Shown here piece by piece: positions 26,237-36,285 of a DNA stretch of 64,000 nt. Each line of letters begins with the position of its first letter. The first letter of the stretch is position 1. The stretch lies in NCBI RefSeq assembly GCF_024714475.1, contig NZ_JAMZMI010000001.1, positions 682,001 to 746,000 of the forward strand, given 5' to 3'. Position numbers and translations under genes: made by a program. The stretch comes from Marinoscillum sp. MHG1-6. GTDB taxonomy: Bacteria > Bacteroidota > Bacteroidia > Cytophagales > Cyclobacteriaceae. Under the pieces are notes generated by a model. The model searched no databases and had not been told where the DNA came from. It was given only the letters and a program-made list of their open reading frames with translations.

Positions 26237-27007
26237 TTAAAATTTGAGATGCTTGACCGTTGTAGAGTGATTGATCAATTTTTTCAAGGATTCAATCCCA
26301 ATTTTAAGATGCTCTTTTACAAATTCTGCCGTAACCTTTTTATCACTAACGTCCGTTTTGACGCCTTCAGGAATCATAGGTATATCTGAAACAAGCAGTA
26401 GTGCTCCCGCGGGGATTTCATTTGCAAATGCCGCAATGAATATGGTGGCAGTCTCCATATCAATGGCCATAGCTCTGAGCGTGGTGAGGTACTCCTTAAA
26501 CTTGGTATCGTGTTCCCAAACACGCCTGTTAGTAGAGTAGACCGTACCCGTCCAGTAGTCGTGACCATAATCTCTGATAGCTGCTGAAATAACCTTTTGA
26601 AGAGCGAAGGCCGGAAGCGCCGGTACTTCTACCGGCATATAATCATTGCTGGTACCTTCTCCTCTTATCGCAGCAATGGGTAGGATAAGATCCCCCACCT
26701 GATTTTTTTGTTTGAGTCCACCACATTTGCCAAGAAAGAGGACAGCCTTTGGCTCAATGGCACATAACAGGTCCATGACGGTGGCGGCATTTGGGCTGCC
26801 CATACCAAAATTGATGATGGTGAGTCCATCTGCTGTGGCACATTGCATACTATTATTGATTCCTTGAATTTCAACATGATGCCATTGTGCAAAGAGCTCA
26901 ACATAATTCTTGAAATTGGTGAGGAGTATGTATTCACCAAAATATTCCAGTGGCTGTCCCGTATATCTTGGAAGCCAGTTTTTAACTATTTCGTCTTTTG
27001 TTTTCAT
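26237..27007 (-). CDS. AMP nucleosidase, short form
   Basis: 256 residues. Phosphorylase/nucleosidase fold with FLGKCGGLK, IAAIRGEGTSNDYMP and MAIDMETATIFIAA (the purine-binding MET segment). It lacks the N-terminal regulatory domain of E. coli Amn (484 residues), as do other Bacteroidota members. Expected to hydrolyse AMP to adenine and ribose 5-phosphate. First gene of a two-gene minus-strand unit with the OsmC gene. Confidence 0.88.
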   Translation of the reverse strand: MKTKDEIVKNWLPRYTGQPLEYFGEYILLTNFKNYVELFAQWHHVEIQGINNSMQCATADGLTIINFGMGSPNAATVMDLLCAIEPKAVLFLGKCGGLKQKNQVGDLILPIAAIRGEGTSNDYMPVEVPALPAFALQKVISAAIRDYGHDYWTGTVYSTNRRVWEHDTKFKEYLTTLRAMAIDMETATIFIAAFANEIPAGALLLVSDIPMIPEGVKTDVSDKKVTAEFVKEHLKIGIESLKKLINHSTTVKHLKF

Positions 27008-27109
27008 AAGCCGTTTCCGTTAATACGTAAGATCTTCATTTTTTATCGGGATCATAAAATATCCAAACCAACTTTCATTGGCATTTTTTATTGACTAAAT
27101 TCTAAGCCA

Positions 27110-27409
27110 ATGGACGAAATCACATTGGTCAATTTACTTAATAAAATATGTGAGCATAGTGACACGCTAGACTGGAGACTCAATTGCACTTACGACGATG
27201 GCCTGAGTACTTCGATCATGAAAATCGTACTTTTTGATCGCGGTAATCAAAAGAAATATGGCTACCTGGCATTCAGAATGGAGACAGCGACCATGATTGC
27301 GGGAAAGTATAAACAACTGATGCCATTTAAAGGTAGGGGAAGTGTTGTAGATGCGTTATTGGACATCCTGCATTATGAGACGGCTACTAAATTGCCTTCT
27401 TATAATTGA
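27110..27409 (+). CDS. Small protein of unknown function
   Basis: 99 residues, soluble, no signal peptide, no known motif. It begins with a helix (MDEITLVNLLNKICEH) and has a short beta-rich middle. Its last 10 bases overlap the convergent patatin gene. The frame is long for its position, starts with ATG and has normal composition, so I think it is real; function is not predicted. Confidence 0.55.
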   Translation: MDEITLVNLLNKICEHSDTLDWRLNCTYDDGLSTSIMKIVLFDRGNQKKYGYLAFRMETATMIAGKYKQLMPFKGRGSVVDALLDILHYETATKLPSYN

Positions 27410-28290
27410 TGCTCATATTTGGTAATTGCCTGGTCTGCAGCATGCTTACCAGCATCGATTAGCTCTTGTGCTTTGTAAAATTCAAAGGTACTGGCGGCAT
27501 TTCTGGAGACTTGTACAAGCATCTCGGGCTTGTATTTTTCTACCAGCAGCGAGGTCATTTTGTCTTGCATCAGATCAATGGAGTCATTGACAAGGTCAAA
27601 AAAACCAAACTTATTTTTAGTTTCGGACTCGCCACCCGGCAGCAGCTTGCTCCACTTGCTCAGGAAGCTTTGTATCTTCTTATTATAATCCTCCTTCTTC
27701 TTTTTTTCCAGCTTTTCATCTACGACCAATTTCTCGTATGGGAAAATACCATTTACATCTGAAACCACTAACAGCTCTCCCTTCATCCTTTTGGCATAAT
27801 TGATTGGTACCGGATTGGTTATCGCCCCATCAACGTAATAGGTGCCGTCAATATTTACGGGTCTAATGACCGTAGGAATAGCCACTGAAGCTTTCATTGC
27901 GTTGTATAGACTACCTGTCTTGAAAACTGCTTCTTCTTTGGCTTTAATATCAGTTGCTATGGCACAATAGGGGATTCTAAGGTCTTCAATTTGCTGGTCT
28001 TCCATAATTTCCTCCAGCACCTTAAAGATTTTCTCACCTTTCACAAATCCTTGAGTAGAGAAAGTGAAATCAAGTAAGCCAAATACATCGAGCCGGTCTA
28101 GTTTGACTACCCACTCACGATATTCATCCAGCTTCCCGGCAGAATAAAAGCCACCAATCACCGCTCCAATCGAGCACCCAACGATGGAGGAAATCTCATA
28201 ACCGCGCTCCAACAATTTTTCGATAACTCCAATATGTGCAAGGCCTCTTGCACCTCCGCTGGAAAGTACAAGTGTCACATTCTTAGACAT
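27400..28290 (-). CDS. Patatin-like phospholipase
   Basis: 296 residues. The Ser-Asp dyad of patatins is present: oxyanion motif SSGGARGLAHIG near 10-21, nucleophile GCSIG near 38-42, and the DGA motif (YVDGAITNPVP) near 153. RssA-like bacterial patatins of this size are cytoplasmic or membrane-associated acyl hydrolases. It follows the TlpA gene with only two bases between stop and start, so it belongs to the same transcript. C-terminal part is charged and helical. Confidence 0.92.
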   Translation of the reverse strand: MSKNVTLVLSSGGARGLAHIGVIEKLLERGYEISSIVGCSIGAVIGGFYSAGKLDEYREWVVKLDRLDVFGLLDFTFSTQGFVKGEKIFKVLEEIMEDQQIEDLRIPYCAIATDIKAKEEAVFKTGSLYNAMKASVAIPTVIRPVNIDGTYYVDGAITNPVPINYAKRMKGELLVVSDVNGIFPYEKLVVDEKLEKKKKEDYNKKIQSFLSKWSKLLPGGESETKNKFGFFDLVNDSIDLMQDKMTSLLVEKYKPEMLVQVSRNAASTFEFYKAQELIDAGKHAADQAITKYEHQL

Positions 28291-28292
28291 AA

Positions 28293-28916
28293 CTACAGAT
28301 TGTTATCAATGATCTGAGATAATTTTTGACCAATGCCCTCCTGGTAGCCCAGAAGTTTTTCAGTAATCATTCCATCACGGTTCAGGACAATGTGCGTTGG
28401 GAAGATGGTGATACCCAAATTGATTGTTTTGGTCATATGACCTGGTATCAGTGTGTAATCAAATGGCCTTCTTTCAATGAATTTGGTTACGACAGGGCCA
28501 ATATCGTTGGCGAATGCCAGAAAGATCACTTCTTTATCCGAATAGTTCTCAACCACTTCGTTTAGTTCGGGCATCTCCATGACACAAGGTCGGCACGAGG
28601 TGAACCAAAAGTTAAGCACAACCACTTTTCCCTCCAGCATATCAGGAGAGATGGTGTTGCCCTCCAGATCAACCATTTCCTGAAATGGGAAGTATTCTCC
28701 CGCTTCTAAAGAAGGAGGGCGTTTTATATGAACTTCCTCGTTATCATCCTGAATATCAGCTATGTACTGTCCGGTGCGCAAAAGCTTCAGTCCCTTTTTG
28801 TAACTGACCTCCTTGCCATTTTTGTAATAGGTATATGAGGGGTCCAGCTTGATCTGGGCTTGTGCCGTGATCAGCGCAAATAGAAACGCAAATGCAAGTG
28901 TGAGAAAAACTTTCAT
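28293..28916 (-). CDS. TlpA-like thioredoxin, exported
   Basis: 207 residues from the ATG at 28916, which gives a clean signal peptide (MKVFLTLAFAFLFALITAQAQ); an ATG at 28985 would put 23 residues before it. The thioredoxin fold has VVLNFWFTSCRPCVMEMPEL with CRPC near residue 110, and the cis-Pro strand IFPTHIVLNRDG. Likely a periplasmic thiol-disulfide reductase, perhaps for cytochrome c or other envelope proteins. Sits between the FAD/Fe-S dehydrogenase and patatin. Confidence 0.9.
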   Translation of the reverse strand: MKVFLTLAFAFLFALITAQAQIKLDPSYTYYKNGKEVSYKKGLKLLRTGQYIADIQDDNEEVHIKRPPSLEAGEYFPFQEMVDLEGNTISPDMLEGKVVVLNFWFTSCRPCVMEMPELNEVVENYSDKEVIFLAFANDIGPVVTKFIERRPFDYTLIPGHMTKTINLGITIFPTHIVLNRDGMITEKLLGYQEGIGQKLSQIIDNNL

Positions 28917-29001
28917 ATTCAAAGCAGTGATAATCATTTTAAAGATAAGCAGATTACCCACTGTTTTGTTCGACATGCACGTCAATTTTAGGACATAGAT
29001 G

Positions 29002-31953
29002 TCATTTCAGGGCATTCCATAGAATCTCTACAGGATGCATGGATTTTCTGCCTGTCCCGTCTTTGATCTGATGTCGACAGCTTGTACCCGGTGCAGCTAT
29101 GATCACTTCTTCCGGTTGCTTTCTTACGGTTGGAAATAGTACGAGCTCACCTATTTTCATAGAGAGGTCAAAATGCTCCTTCTCATATCCAAAGGACCCT
29201 GCCATACCGCAGCAACCTGAGGGGATAAGGTGTACTTCGTTACCTCCAAGCTGCGTCAGAAGTTTCTTGGTGGGTGTCAGTGAAGAAAGCGCCTTTTGCT
29301 GACAATGTCCATGCAATTTGATCAGCTGTTTTTGCTCTTTGAAAAGCGATTTGTCAATGTTCCCTTTATCCAGTTCTCTGGCAAGGAACTCTTCTATCAT
29401 AAAAGTGTTTTCCCCGATTTTGAGGGCTGCCGCTTTTTCATCACCTCTCACCAGATCAGGATACTCATCACGGAAGGTAAGTATGGCTGATGGTTCCACT
29501 CCGACAAGTGGTGTTTCTTCAGAAATAAGGTCTTTGTAGAGTGTGATATTTTCCTTTGCCAAATCACGGGCTTTTTCAAGCAATCCTTTAGACAAGAATG
29601 TACGCGCAGATTGACTGTGCTTAACATACTTCACCTCATAGCCCAACTTGTCCAGCAATTTGACTGTCGTAATACCTATTTCAGCCTCATTGAAGTTTAA
29701 CAGTTCGTCAATGAAGATGTAGACGGATTTTTTTCGAGCGCTAACCGATGGTTTGAATTCCTTCAGAAACCATTTTTCCCAGGTGGTTTTTGACAGTTCG
29801 GGCATGCTTCGCCCATTGGCAAAGCCGATCACAGATTTTGCAATGCTTGACGTAAGTTTATTACTAAAGGCCAGTTTGTAACCCCAGGTCAGGGCCGAGG
29901 CCAGTTTCATTCCACCGGCAAAGTTTCCTATCAATTTGTTTCTGAAAGGCACCCCTTTCTCCTTGTAGTATTGGTATTGCCATTCTTGCTTGAGTTTACC
30001 CATGTCAACATTAGATGGGCATTCTGATTTACAACCTTTACAGCTCAAACAAAGGTCAAGAACCTCTTTGATTTCTTCGTGGGCGAATGGGTTCGGTTTT
30101 TCAGAACGCGTGAGCATCTCCCTAAGGATATTGGCACGTGCGCGAGTAGTATCTTTTTCATTTCGAGTGGCCATGTAACTTGGGCACATGGTCCCTCCGG
30201 AGAGTTCAGTTTTTCGACAATCGCCTGAGCCATTACATTGTTCGGCAGCACGGAGATATCCCTGGCTTTCCGAAAAGTCCAGGATCGTTTCAAATTCCTT
30301 GGTTTCCTGATCTTTTTCGTATCTAAGGCTGGTGTCCATTGGAGGAGTATTGACAATTTTGCCTGGATTGAAGATGTTATGCGGATCCCATGTTTGCTTG
30401 ACCTGTTTGATCAACTCATAATTATGCTTACCGATCATTTGGGGGATGAACTCACCACGCAGTCGACCATCACCATGTTCTCCTGAAAGTGAACCCTGAT
30501 ATTTTTTTACCAGTGTAGCAATGTCCTCTGCCACTTGTCTGAATTGCTTCACACCCTCAGTAGTTTTCAAATTGAGAATGGGTCTGAGGTGAAGCTCTCC
30601 AGACCCTGCATGGGCATAATGTACACAATACAGACCGTGTCCTTCCAGGGTTCTGTTGAACTCAGCAATAAAGGCCGGAAGGTCTTTTACATCAACCGCA
30701 GTGTCTTCAATAACAGGGGCTGGTTTTGCATCACCGGGAACATTGGAAAGCAAACCCAACCCTGCTTTTCTTAGCCCCCAAACTTTGCTGATGTCATCAC
30801 CGCCAACAATTGGGTAGGAGTAGCCCAGCTTGTTTTTCTTGAGATCCTCAATAAGTGCTGCAGCCACTTTTTCTGCTTCCTCTTCTGTCTCACGGGTTAG
30901 CTCGACCACCAAAATGGCTTTGGGATCACCTTCCACAAAAAACCGATAAGCCCGGTACATGGCGTTACGCTTGGTGGCTTCAAATACGTAGTGATCCATC
31001 AGCTCGCAGGCTGAAGGCCCATGATTGAGGGCGATCAGGTTGGCATGCAGCGACTCATCAATGGATTCGCAGTGAATACAAACCAATTTTTTATGAGGAG
31101 GAGCTAGCGGGGTCAGCTTGATTTTGGCCTTCGTTACAAAGGCTAATGTACCCTCCGATCCCGCAATCAGGCCACAGAAGTTGAAGTGGTCACCTTCCTG
31201 GTTAAAGGGCTGCATGCGGGCGAGCATATCTATAGCATAACCGGTGTTTCGTCTTGGGATCGATACCTTAGGAAATTCCTTTTCAATTTCTTTGATATTA
31301 TCCGCTTTGGAAAGCATTTCACGGATGTGGAAGTAGATGCTGGCTTCCAATTCGCCATTTACGCTCTGACCATTGGCTTTGGCCAAAAAAGCATTTTGAT
31401 CCAGGCTGCCAAAATGTGCTGTGCTGCCATCTGCCAATAGGGCTTCTACCTCCAGAAGATGTTCTCGGGTACTACCGTATACGACTGAGTTTGATCCACA
31501 GGAATTGTTTCCGATCATACCTCCGATCATGGCGCGGTTAGCTGTAGAGGTTTCCGGTGCAAAGAAATAACCGTAAGGTTTGAGGGCACGGTTCAGGTCA
31601 TCTCGCACAATGCCAGGCTGAACAATGGCCCAACCTTCTTTTTGGTTGATCTCAATGATTTGATCGAAGTGAATGGAAACGTCCACCACGATTCCGCCAC
31701 CCACGACCTGTCCTGCCAAAGAGGTTCCGGCCGTTCTCGGAATGATGGATGTATGGTTTTCTTTGGCGAACTTGATAAGTTCAACCAGATCATGGTCAGT
31801 TTTTGGGTGTGCTACAGCTGCGGGTATTTCTCGATAAGCAGAGGCATCTGTTGCGTATAATTTTCGGGTCGTCTCGTCAGTAAAAAGGGCCCCTTCCAGC
31901 TTTTTCTCTAATTCACCAAAATTCATGTGTAGCAAGTCGTTTTTTCCAGTCAC
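29002..31953 (-). CDS. FAD-linked oxidase with 4Fe-4S and CCG domains
   Basis: 983 residues, the same layout as E. coli YdiJ. In order: FAD-binding PCMH domain (GTSLAGQVVGGGIVVD near 60-75), FAD oxidase C-terminal domain (to ~545, with SGEHGDGR), a cluster segment with Cys-x-x-x-x-x-Cys near 571 and CLSCKGCKSECP near 635, and a C-terminal Cys-rich CCG domain (GCCGMAGSFGYE near 917). These enzymes oxidise D-2-hydroxy acids (D-lactate, D-2-hydroxyglutarate) and pass electrons on. Start may be GTG 31953 or ATG 31926 (MNFGELEKKL). Confidence 0.93.
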   Translation of the reverse strand: MTGKNDLLHMNFGELEKKLEGALFTDETTRKLYATDASAYREIPAAVAHPKTDHDLVELIKFAKENHTSIIPRTAGTSLAGQVVGGGIVVDVSIHFDQIIEINQKEGWAIVQPGIVRDDLNRALKPYGYFFAPETSTANRAMIGGMIGNNSCGSNSVVYGSTREHLLEVEALLADGSTAHFGSLDQNAFLAKANGQSVNGELEASIYFHIREMLSKADNIKEIEKEFPKVSIPRRNTGYAIDMLARMQPFNQEGDHFNFCGLIAGSEGTLAFVTKAKIKLTPLAPPHKKLVCIHCESIDESLHANLIALNHGPSACELMDHYVFEATKRNAMYRAYRFFVEGDPKAILVVELTRETEEEAEKVAAALIEDLKKNKLGYSYPIVGGDDISKVWGLRKAGLGLLSNVPGDAKPAPVIEDTAVDVKDLPAFIAEFNRTLEGHGLYCVHYAHAGSGELHLRPILNLKTTEGVKQFRQVAEDIATLVKKYQGSLSGEHGDGRLRGEFIPQMIGKHNYELIKQVKQTWDPHNIFNPGKIVNTPPMDTSLRYEKDQETKEFETILDFSESQGYLRAAEQCNGSGDCRKTELSGGTMCPSYMATRNEKDTTRARANILREMLTRSEKPNPFAHEEIKEVLDLCLSCKGCKSECPSNVDMGKLKQEWQYQYYKEKGVPFRNKLIGNFAGGMKLASALTWGYKLAFSNKLTSSIAKSVIGFANGRSMPELSKTTWEKWFLKEFKPSVSARKKSVYIFIDELLNFNEAEIGITTVKLLDKLGYEVKYVKHSQSARTFLSKGLLEKARDLAKENITLYKDLISEETPLVGVEPSAILTFRDEYPDLVRGDEKAAALKIGENTFMIEEFLARELDKGNIDKSLFKEQKQLIKLHGHCQQKALSSLTPTKKLLTQLGGNEVHLIPSGCCGMAGSFGYEKEHFDLSMKIGELVLFPTVRKQPEEVIIAAPGTSCRHQIKDGTGRKSMHPVEILWNALK

Positions 31954-31996
31954 ATAGAATTCACCCCAAATCCATATTGGGATTCATTTCATGGCG

Positions 31997-32004
31997 CAAA
32001 ATTA
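31997..32004 (-). promoter_or_regulatory. Promoter -7 element for the FAD/Fe-S dehydrogenase
   Basis: On the minus strand this reads TAATTTTG, fitting TAnnTTTG, 44 bases before the GTG at 31953. A TTG at -33 was not found. Used here as weak support that transcription starts near 31989. Confidence 0.35.
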
Positions 32005-32080
32005 ACTTTTACACAGGTAATTATTCCTGTTGTCAGAATAATTCGCTTGATGAGTATTGCTGAGGCCTTATTTCAAGAAA

Positions 32081-34093
32081 TTAGACTTTCTTCAAAACGA
32101 CTCCAACGCGGCTCGGCAAATAGATACTAAGGAAATGCTCCCCGAATAGTGTTACGGTCGGGTAGGTCATGGCATCATCCAATCTGTCAAAACCTCCATA
32201 TTCTTTCTTATCTGAATTGAGGATGATCTTGTACTTTCCTTTCTCGGGCACTCTAAATCGGTAATCCGGGATAGAGTTATGGTGATGGAAATTCAATGCG
32301 AAAATCACATTGTTACGCTCGTAAACCATGGTGTGATTGGTTTCATCCATGTTAAGCTGCTGCCCAGGCAAAGCATTTATGATATTGTATTCATTCACCA
32401 TTTTCACCATATCAGCACCGAAATTGTACAGGTACTGATATCTTAATTCAGGATGCTCCTGAAGGTTCCATTGTCTACGCGCATATTTATAGCTCCAACC
32501 ATTTCCCTCTCGGGGAAAGTCTACCCACTCGGGATGACCAAATTCATTTCCTATGAAGTTTAGCCAGCCTTCACCTCCCAGACTAATGGTGAAAAGTCGT
32601 ATCAATTTATGTAGTGCAATACCTCTGTCGATGATCAGGCTTTCATGATTGATATGCATGTGGGTATACATCTCCTTGTCCATTAGCCAAAAGGCAACCG
32701 ACTTGTCTCCCACCAGAGCCTGGTCATGAGATTCTGAGTAGGCAATGGTACGCTCTCCATACCTTCTATTGGATAGGGTTTGCCACATTTCATGAATATT
32801 CCATTCTTCGTCAGACTTGTGTTTCAGTAACTTGATCCAATAATCCGGAATGCCCATGGCCAGGCGGAAATCAAAGCCTAGTCCACCTTCCTCTACAGGT
32901 CTGCAAAGTCCAGGCATCCCACTCATATCTTCAGCGATCAAAATGGCATGTGGTTTTATTTCCTTAGCAAGAACATTTGCCAACTGAAGGTAGGTCAGAA
33001 CGTCCCAGTCAGTATCATTAAAGTACTTATCGTAATGGTCAAAGGAGATATTTCCGTGGTGGAAATAAAGCATAGATGTGATGCCATCGTATCTGTAACC
33101 GTCGAAGTTGAACTCCTCAATCCAGTACTTCACATTGGAAAGCAAGAAGCGCTGCACCTCTTCCTTGCCGTAGTTGAATAGCTTGGAGTCCCATTGATCG
33201 TGATTTCCTCTTCCACCAGGATGAAAATATTGATCTTCCGTACCGTCAAACTCATTAAGGCCTTCCGCAATATTTTTAACCGCATGCGAATGAACAATAT
33301 CCATCACTACAGCGATGCCCATGCCATGAGCGGTATCAACTAATTCTTTAAGATCATAAGGTGTTCCGAATCGGCTTGATGGAGCAAAGAAGCTGCTTAC
33401 ATGATAACCAAAGGAGCCATAATATGGATGCTCCTGTACCGCCATGACCTGGAGGGTATTATATCCTTGTTCCTTGACTTTTGGAAGAACCTTTTCCGTA
33501 AATTCCTTATAAGTTCCTATTCCCTCCTTCTCCTGGGCCATACCAATATGACACTCGTAGATCAGTGGTTTTTCATTAGGGGTCTTAAGATCGAATTTTT
33601 TGTTTTTCCATTTATAGGGTTTGGCAGGATTCCAGGCTCGCGCCGTAAAATCATAGTTCACCTCGTCCTGAGTACAGTACTTAGCATAGGCAGGGATTCG
33701 ATCCATGCTGCCATTGTTCCCTACCACATGAACTTTGAAAGCACTTTCATGCGCTATTCCGGATTTGCCGTCTGGAATAAAGATCTCCCAAACACCAAAC
33801 TGATTTTTTTTCATTGGGTGAGACTCTTTGTCCCACTTATTAAAATCTCCGGTGAGATAAAGTGCATGTGCATTAGGAGCCCACTCACGGTACCACCAGC
33901 CTTTCTCTTTTTTGCTATAATTCAGTCCGTAATATTCGTATGCGCTCGCGAAGGCCTGTAGACTTCCATAATTTTTTTCGATCTCCTTCTTTCGGTTTTC
34001 AAACCGTGCCGTGCGGTTGTTGATGTCATCAACGTAAGGCGAAAGCCATGGATCATTCTGAACCAGGATTGGAATTTTTGTCTTTTCAGGCAT
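32081..34093 (-). CDS. 1,4-alpha-glucan branching enzyme, eukaryotic (GH13_8-like) type
   Basis: 670 residues. N-terminal CBM48 (YREWAPNAHALYLTGDFNKW), then a GH13 barrel with the four conserved regions: DIVHSHA, FNFDGYRYDGITSMLY (nucleophile Asp), ILIAEDMSG (acid Glu) and AYSESHDQALVG. Segments such as GYHVSSFFAPSSRFGTP and SESHDQALVGDKSVAFWLMD match eukaryotic GBE1 far better than E. coli GlgB. It forms alpha-1,6 branches in glycogen. Stands alone; no glgA/glgC nearby. The minus strand has TACTTTTG (34139-34146), a -7-like element, 45 bases before the ATG. Confidence 0.93.
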   Translation of the reverse strand: MPEKTKIPILVQNDPWLSPYVDDINNRTARFENRKKEIEKNYGSLQAFASAYEYYGLNYSKKEKGWWYREWAPNAHALYLTGDFNKWDKESHPMKKNQFGVWEIFIPDGKSGIAHESAFKVHVVGNNGSMDRIPAYAKYCTQDEVNYDFTARAWNPAKPYKWKNKKFDLKTPNEKPLIYECHIGMAQEKEGIGTYKEFTEKVLPKVKEQGYNTLQVMAVQEHPYYGSFGYHVSSFFAPSSRFGTPYDLKELVDTAHGMGIAVVMDIVHSHAVKNIAEGLNEFDGTEDQYFHPGGRGNHDQWDSKLFNYGKEEVQRFLLSNVKYWIEEFNFDGYRYDGITSMLYFHHGNISFDHYDKYFNDTDWDVLTYLQLANVLAKEIKPHAILIAEDMSGMPGLCRPVEEGGLGFDFRLAMGIPDYWIKLLKHKSDEEWNIHEMWQTLSNRRYGERTIAYSESHDQALVGDKSVAFWLMDKEMYTHMHINHESLIIDRGIALHKLIRLFTISLGGEGWLNFIGNEFGHPEWVDFPREGNGWSYKYARRQWNLQEHPELRYQYLYNFGADMVKMVNEYNIINALPGQQLNMDETNHTMVYERNNVIFALNFHHHNSIPDYRFRVPEKGKYKIILNSDKKEYGGFDRLDDAMTYPTVTLFGEHFLSIYLPSRVGVVLKKV

Positions 34094-34336
34094 GTGGGTT
34101 AGTTCGTTTAGAGCAATATAGATATACGATCATTGAGACAAAAGTATTTAACGAAAGCGGTATTGTATTAATTATTTATCAATGAAATATGATATTCAAT
34201 GTTAAAATGTTTGATAAACTCTATAAATGATTAAAAAATTGCAACTGAAGAGGTATTTGATTTGATTTTGTTTCTTCCTTTTTTGAAAAACTCAATGACG
34301 TCCGTTTGGGAGAATGTTTAATTTCGCCGTGAAATC

Positions 34337-35239
34337 ATGGAATCGATTGATAGTATTACACTCAATTTTAGCAGGGAAAATATGTTTTTCCTCAACCTGA
34401 GCCTCGGGTTTATCATGTTTGGTGTTGCTCTCAACCTTAAGGTCTCTGATTTTCTGATGATCCTTCGACAACCCAGAGCAGTTATCGCTGGGATGTTATC
34501 GCAGTTCGTGGCGCTCCCAATGCTCACATTTATCATGATTCTGATCATAGAGCCCCGACCAAGCTTTGCCCTGGGTATGATGCTAGTGGCGGCGTGTCCG
34601 GGAGGTAATATTTCGAATTTTTTCTCATCAGTGGCACGTGGAAATATTGCCCTTTCAGTTAGTCTCACAGCTGTGTCAAGCGTTCTGGCCATATTGCTGA
34701 CACCTCTGAACCTGGCCTTTTGGGCGGGATACTATGAGCCGACGGCCAGTTTACTTCAACAGGTAAACCTTGAATTTTCTGACGTGCTGAGAACAGTCCT
34801 AATTATCCTTGGAATACCGGTTGTTCTCGGAATGAGTTTTAACAGGTTTTTACCCGAAACTGCAAGGAAGCTTCATCCTTATACGCACTATGGGTCTATT
34901 TTGATCTTTGGAGCCATTCTGATTCTGGCCTTCATGGCCAACCTGGATATTTTTGTTAATTACATCTATTTAGTAGTGCTTCTGGTCTTTATGCACAATG
35001 CTATTGCCTTGATTACTGGTTTTCAGATAGGTAAAGTTTTTGGTGTTTCAGAGCAGGACCGGAGAACGATTTCTATTGAAACCGGCATCCAGAATTCGGG
35101 GCTGGGGTTACTGCTTATATTTGCGTTTTTTCAGGGACTTGGAGGAATGGCTATCGTAGCCGCCTGGTGGGGAATCTGGCATATTTTGGCCGGATTTGCA
35201 GTTTCATATTATTGGAAATCTAAAGTGATATTAACATAA
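34337..35239 (+). CDS. Bile acid:sodium symporter (BASS) family transporter
   Basis: 300 residues with nine or ten membrane helices. The family features are visible: LNLSLGFIMFGVALNL at the start, AACPGGNISNFFSSVARGNIALSVSLTA with the crossed-helix region, and the IETGIQNSGLGLLL motif near residue 252. These proteins import organic anions with Na+; the bacterial substrates are mostly unknown. The TAA overlaps the ATG of the acyltransferase gene (TAATG), so the two are translationally coupled. Confidence 0.9.
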   Translation: MESIDSITLNFSRENMFFLNLSLGFIMFGVALNLKVSDFLMILRQPRAVIAGMLSQFVALPMLTFIMILIIEPRPSFALGMMLVAACPGGNISNFFSSVARGNIALSVSLTAVSSVLAILLTPLNLAFWAGYYEPTASLLQQVNLEFSDVLRTVLIILGIPVVLGMSFNRFLPETARKLHPYTHYGSILIFGAILILAFMANLDIFVNYIYLVVLLVFMHNAIALITGFQIGKVFGVSEQDRRTISIETGIQNSGLGLLLIFAFFQGLGGMAIVAAWWGIWHILAGFAVSYYWKSKVILT

Positions 35240-36285
35240 TGGCGCATCCTTTTTACTTGTTTGTAAAGGCAACTTCATGGCTAGGATTGAAGCTTTTTTT
35301 TGGTGGTGTTAAGCTTATTGACAAGCACAATATACCCAAGGATGGGGCGGTAATTTTTGCTCCGAATCATCAGGGTGCATTTATGGATGCTCTATTGTCT
35401 GGGGTTTATACTAAACGACCCGTACACTTTTTGACCAGGGCGGATATCTTCAAGAGTAAAGTGGTGATTTCCATATTAAAATCACTTCACATGATGCCGA
35501 TCTATAGAATCAGAGATGGCATCCAAAGCCTCTCTCAGAATGATGCTGTTTTTGATACTTGTTTTGAGATACTTTCAAACGGCAAGGCAGTGTTGATTTT
35601 TCCAGAGGGGAATCATGGTCATGATTATTTTTTGCGCTCTATTTCTAAAGGGACTTCCCGACTGGCACTGGATGCCAGGGAATCGTTAGACCCGAATCTC
35701 AAGCTTTATATCGTCCCCATTGGCATTAATTACTTTTCGCATAGAAGACCTTTAGCAAAAGTGTTGATAAAATTCGGCAAGCCAATTGATACTAGTGACT
35801 ATCATGACTTATACGATGAGCATAAACAGAGGGCATACAACAAATTCCGAGAGGATCTGACTGAGGGGATGAAAAGTACTTTGATACTTGCAGAAAATAG
35901 TGAGCACTACGAAAAGAAGCGGGATTTTATTTTTCAACCTAAACATCAAGATCTTCCTTTTGATCAGCTCAAGGAAATGGGCAACAGCGAAGATCCGGGA
36001 GTTAGGGAACAGAAGCCAAAAGGTGTGTTTGTCAGGTTTTTGATTGCCTTGTTTAGCCTACCAAATCTCCCAGCTTTATTGTCCCTGAAGAAATTTCTTC
36101 CGGTGATTAAGGATCCTGTTTTCACCATTTCACTGAAATACCTGGCAGGAGGGATTTTTCATATTATCTGGTGGATATTGATTGGAATTTTAGGTGGAGT
36201 ATTAATTAGCTGGCAGGCAGGATTGTTATTTGTTGCTACGGCAATCATGTTCATGTTCGCCCGCCAAAAGCTGATAAGTTACTAA
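35239..36285 (+). CDS. Lysophospholipid acyltransferase (PlsC family) with C-terminal membrane part
   Basis: 348 residues. The catalytic NHQGAFMD (NHx4D) is near residues 43-50 and the glycerol-phosphate-binding FPEGNHG near 116. Residues 255-345 add two or three hydrophobic segments (FLIALFSLPNLPALL, ISWQAGLLFVATAIMFMFA), not typical of E. coli PlsC but seen in Bacteroidota acyltransferases. Coupled to the BASS transporter gene. Its last four bases overlap the convergent gene. Confidence 0.9.
   Translation: MAHPFYLFVKATSWLGLKLFFGGVKLIDKHNIPKDGAVIFAPNHQGAFMDALLSGVYTKRPVHFLTRADIFKSKVVISILKSLHMMPIYRIRDGIQSLSQNDAVFDTCFEILSNGKAVLIFPEGNHGHDYFLRSISKGTSRLALDARESLDPNLKLYIVPIGINYFSHRRPLAKVLIKFGKPIDTSDYHDLYDEHKQRAYNKFREDLTEGMKSTLILAENSEHYEKKRDFIFQPKHQDLPFDQLKEMGNSEDPGVREQKPKGVFVRFLIALFSLPNLPALLSLKKFLPVIKDPVFTISLKYLAGGIFHIIWWILIGILGGVLISWQAGLLFVATAIMFMFARQKLISY

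Noticed and set aside
33401-33961. 186-codon plus-strand frame
   Set aside because: Antisense to the well-conserved branching enzyme gene; a shadow frame.
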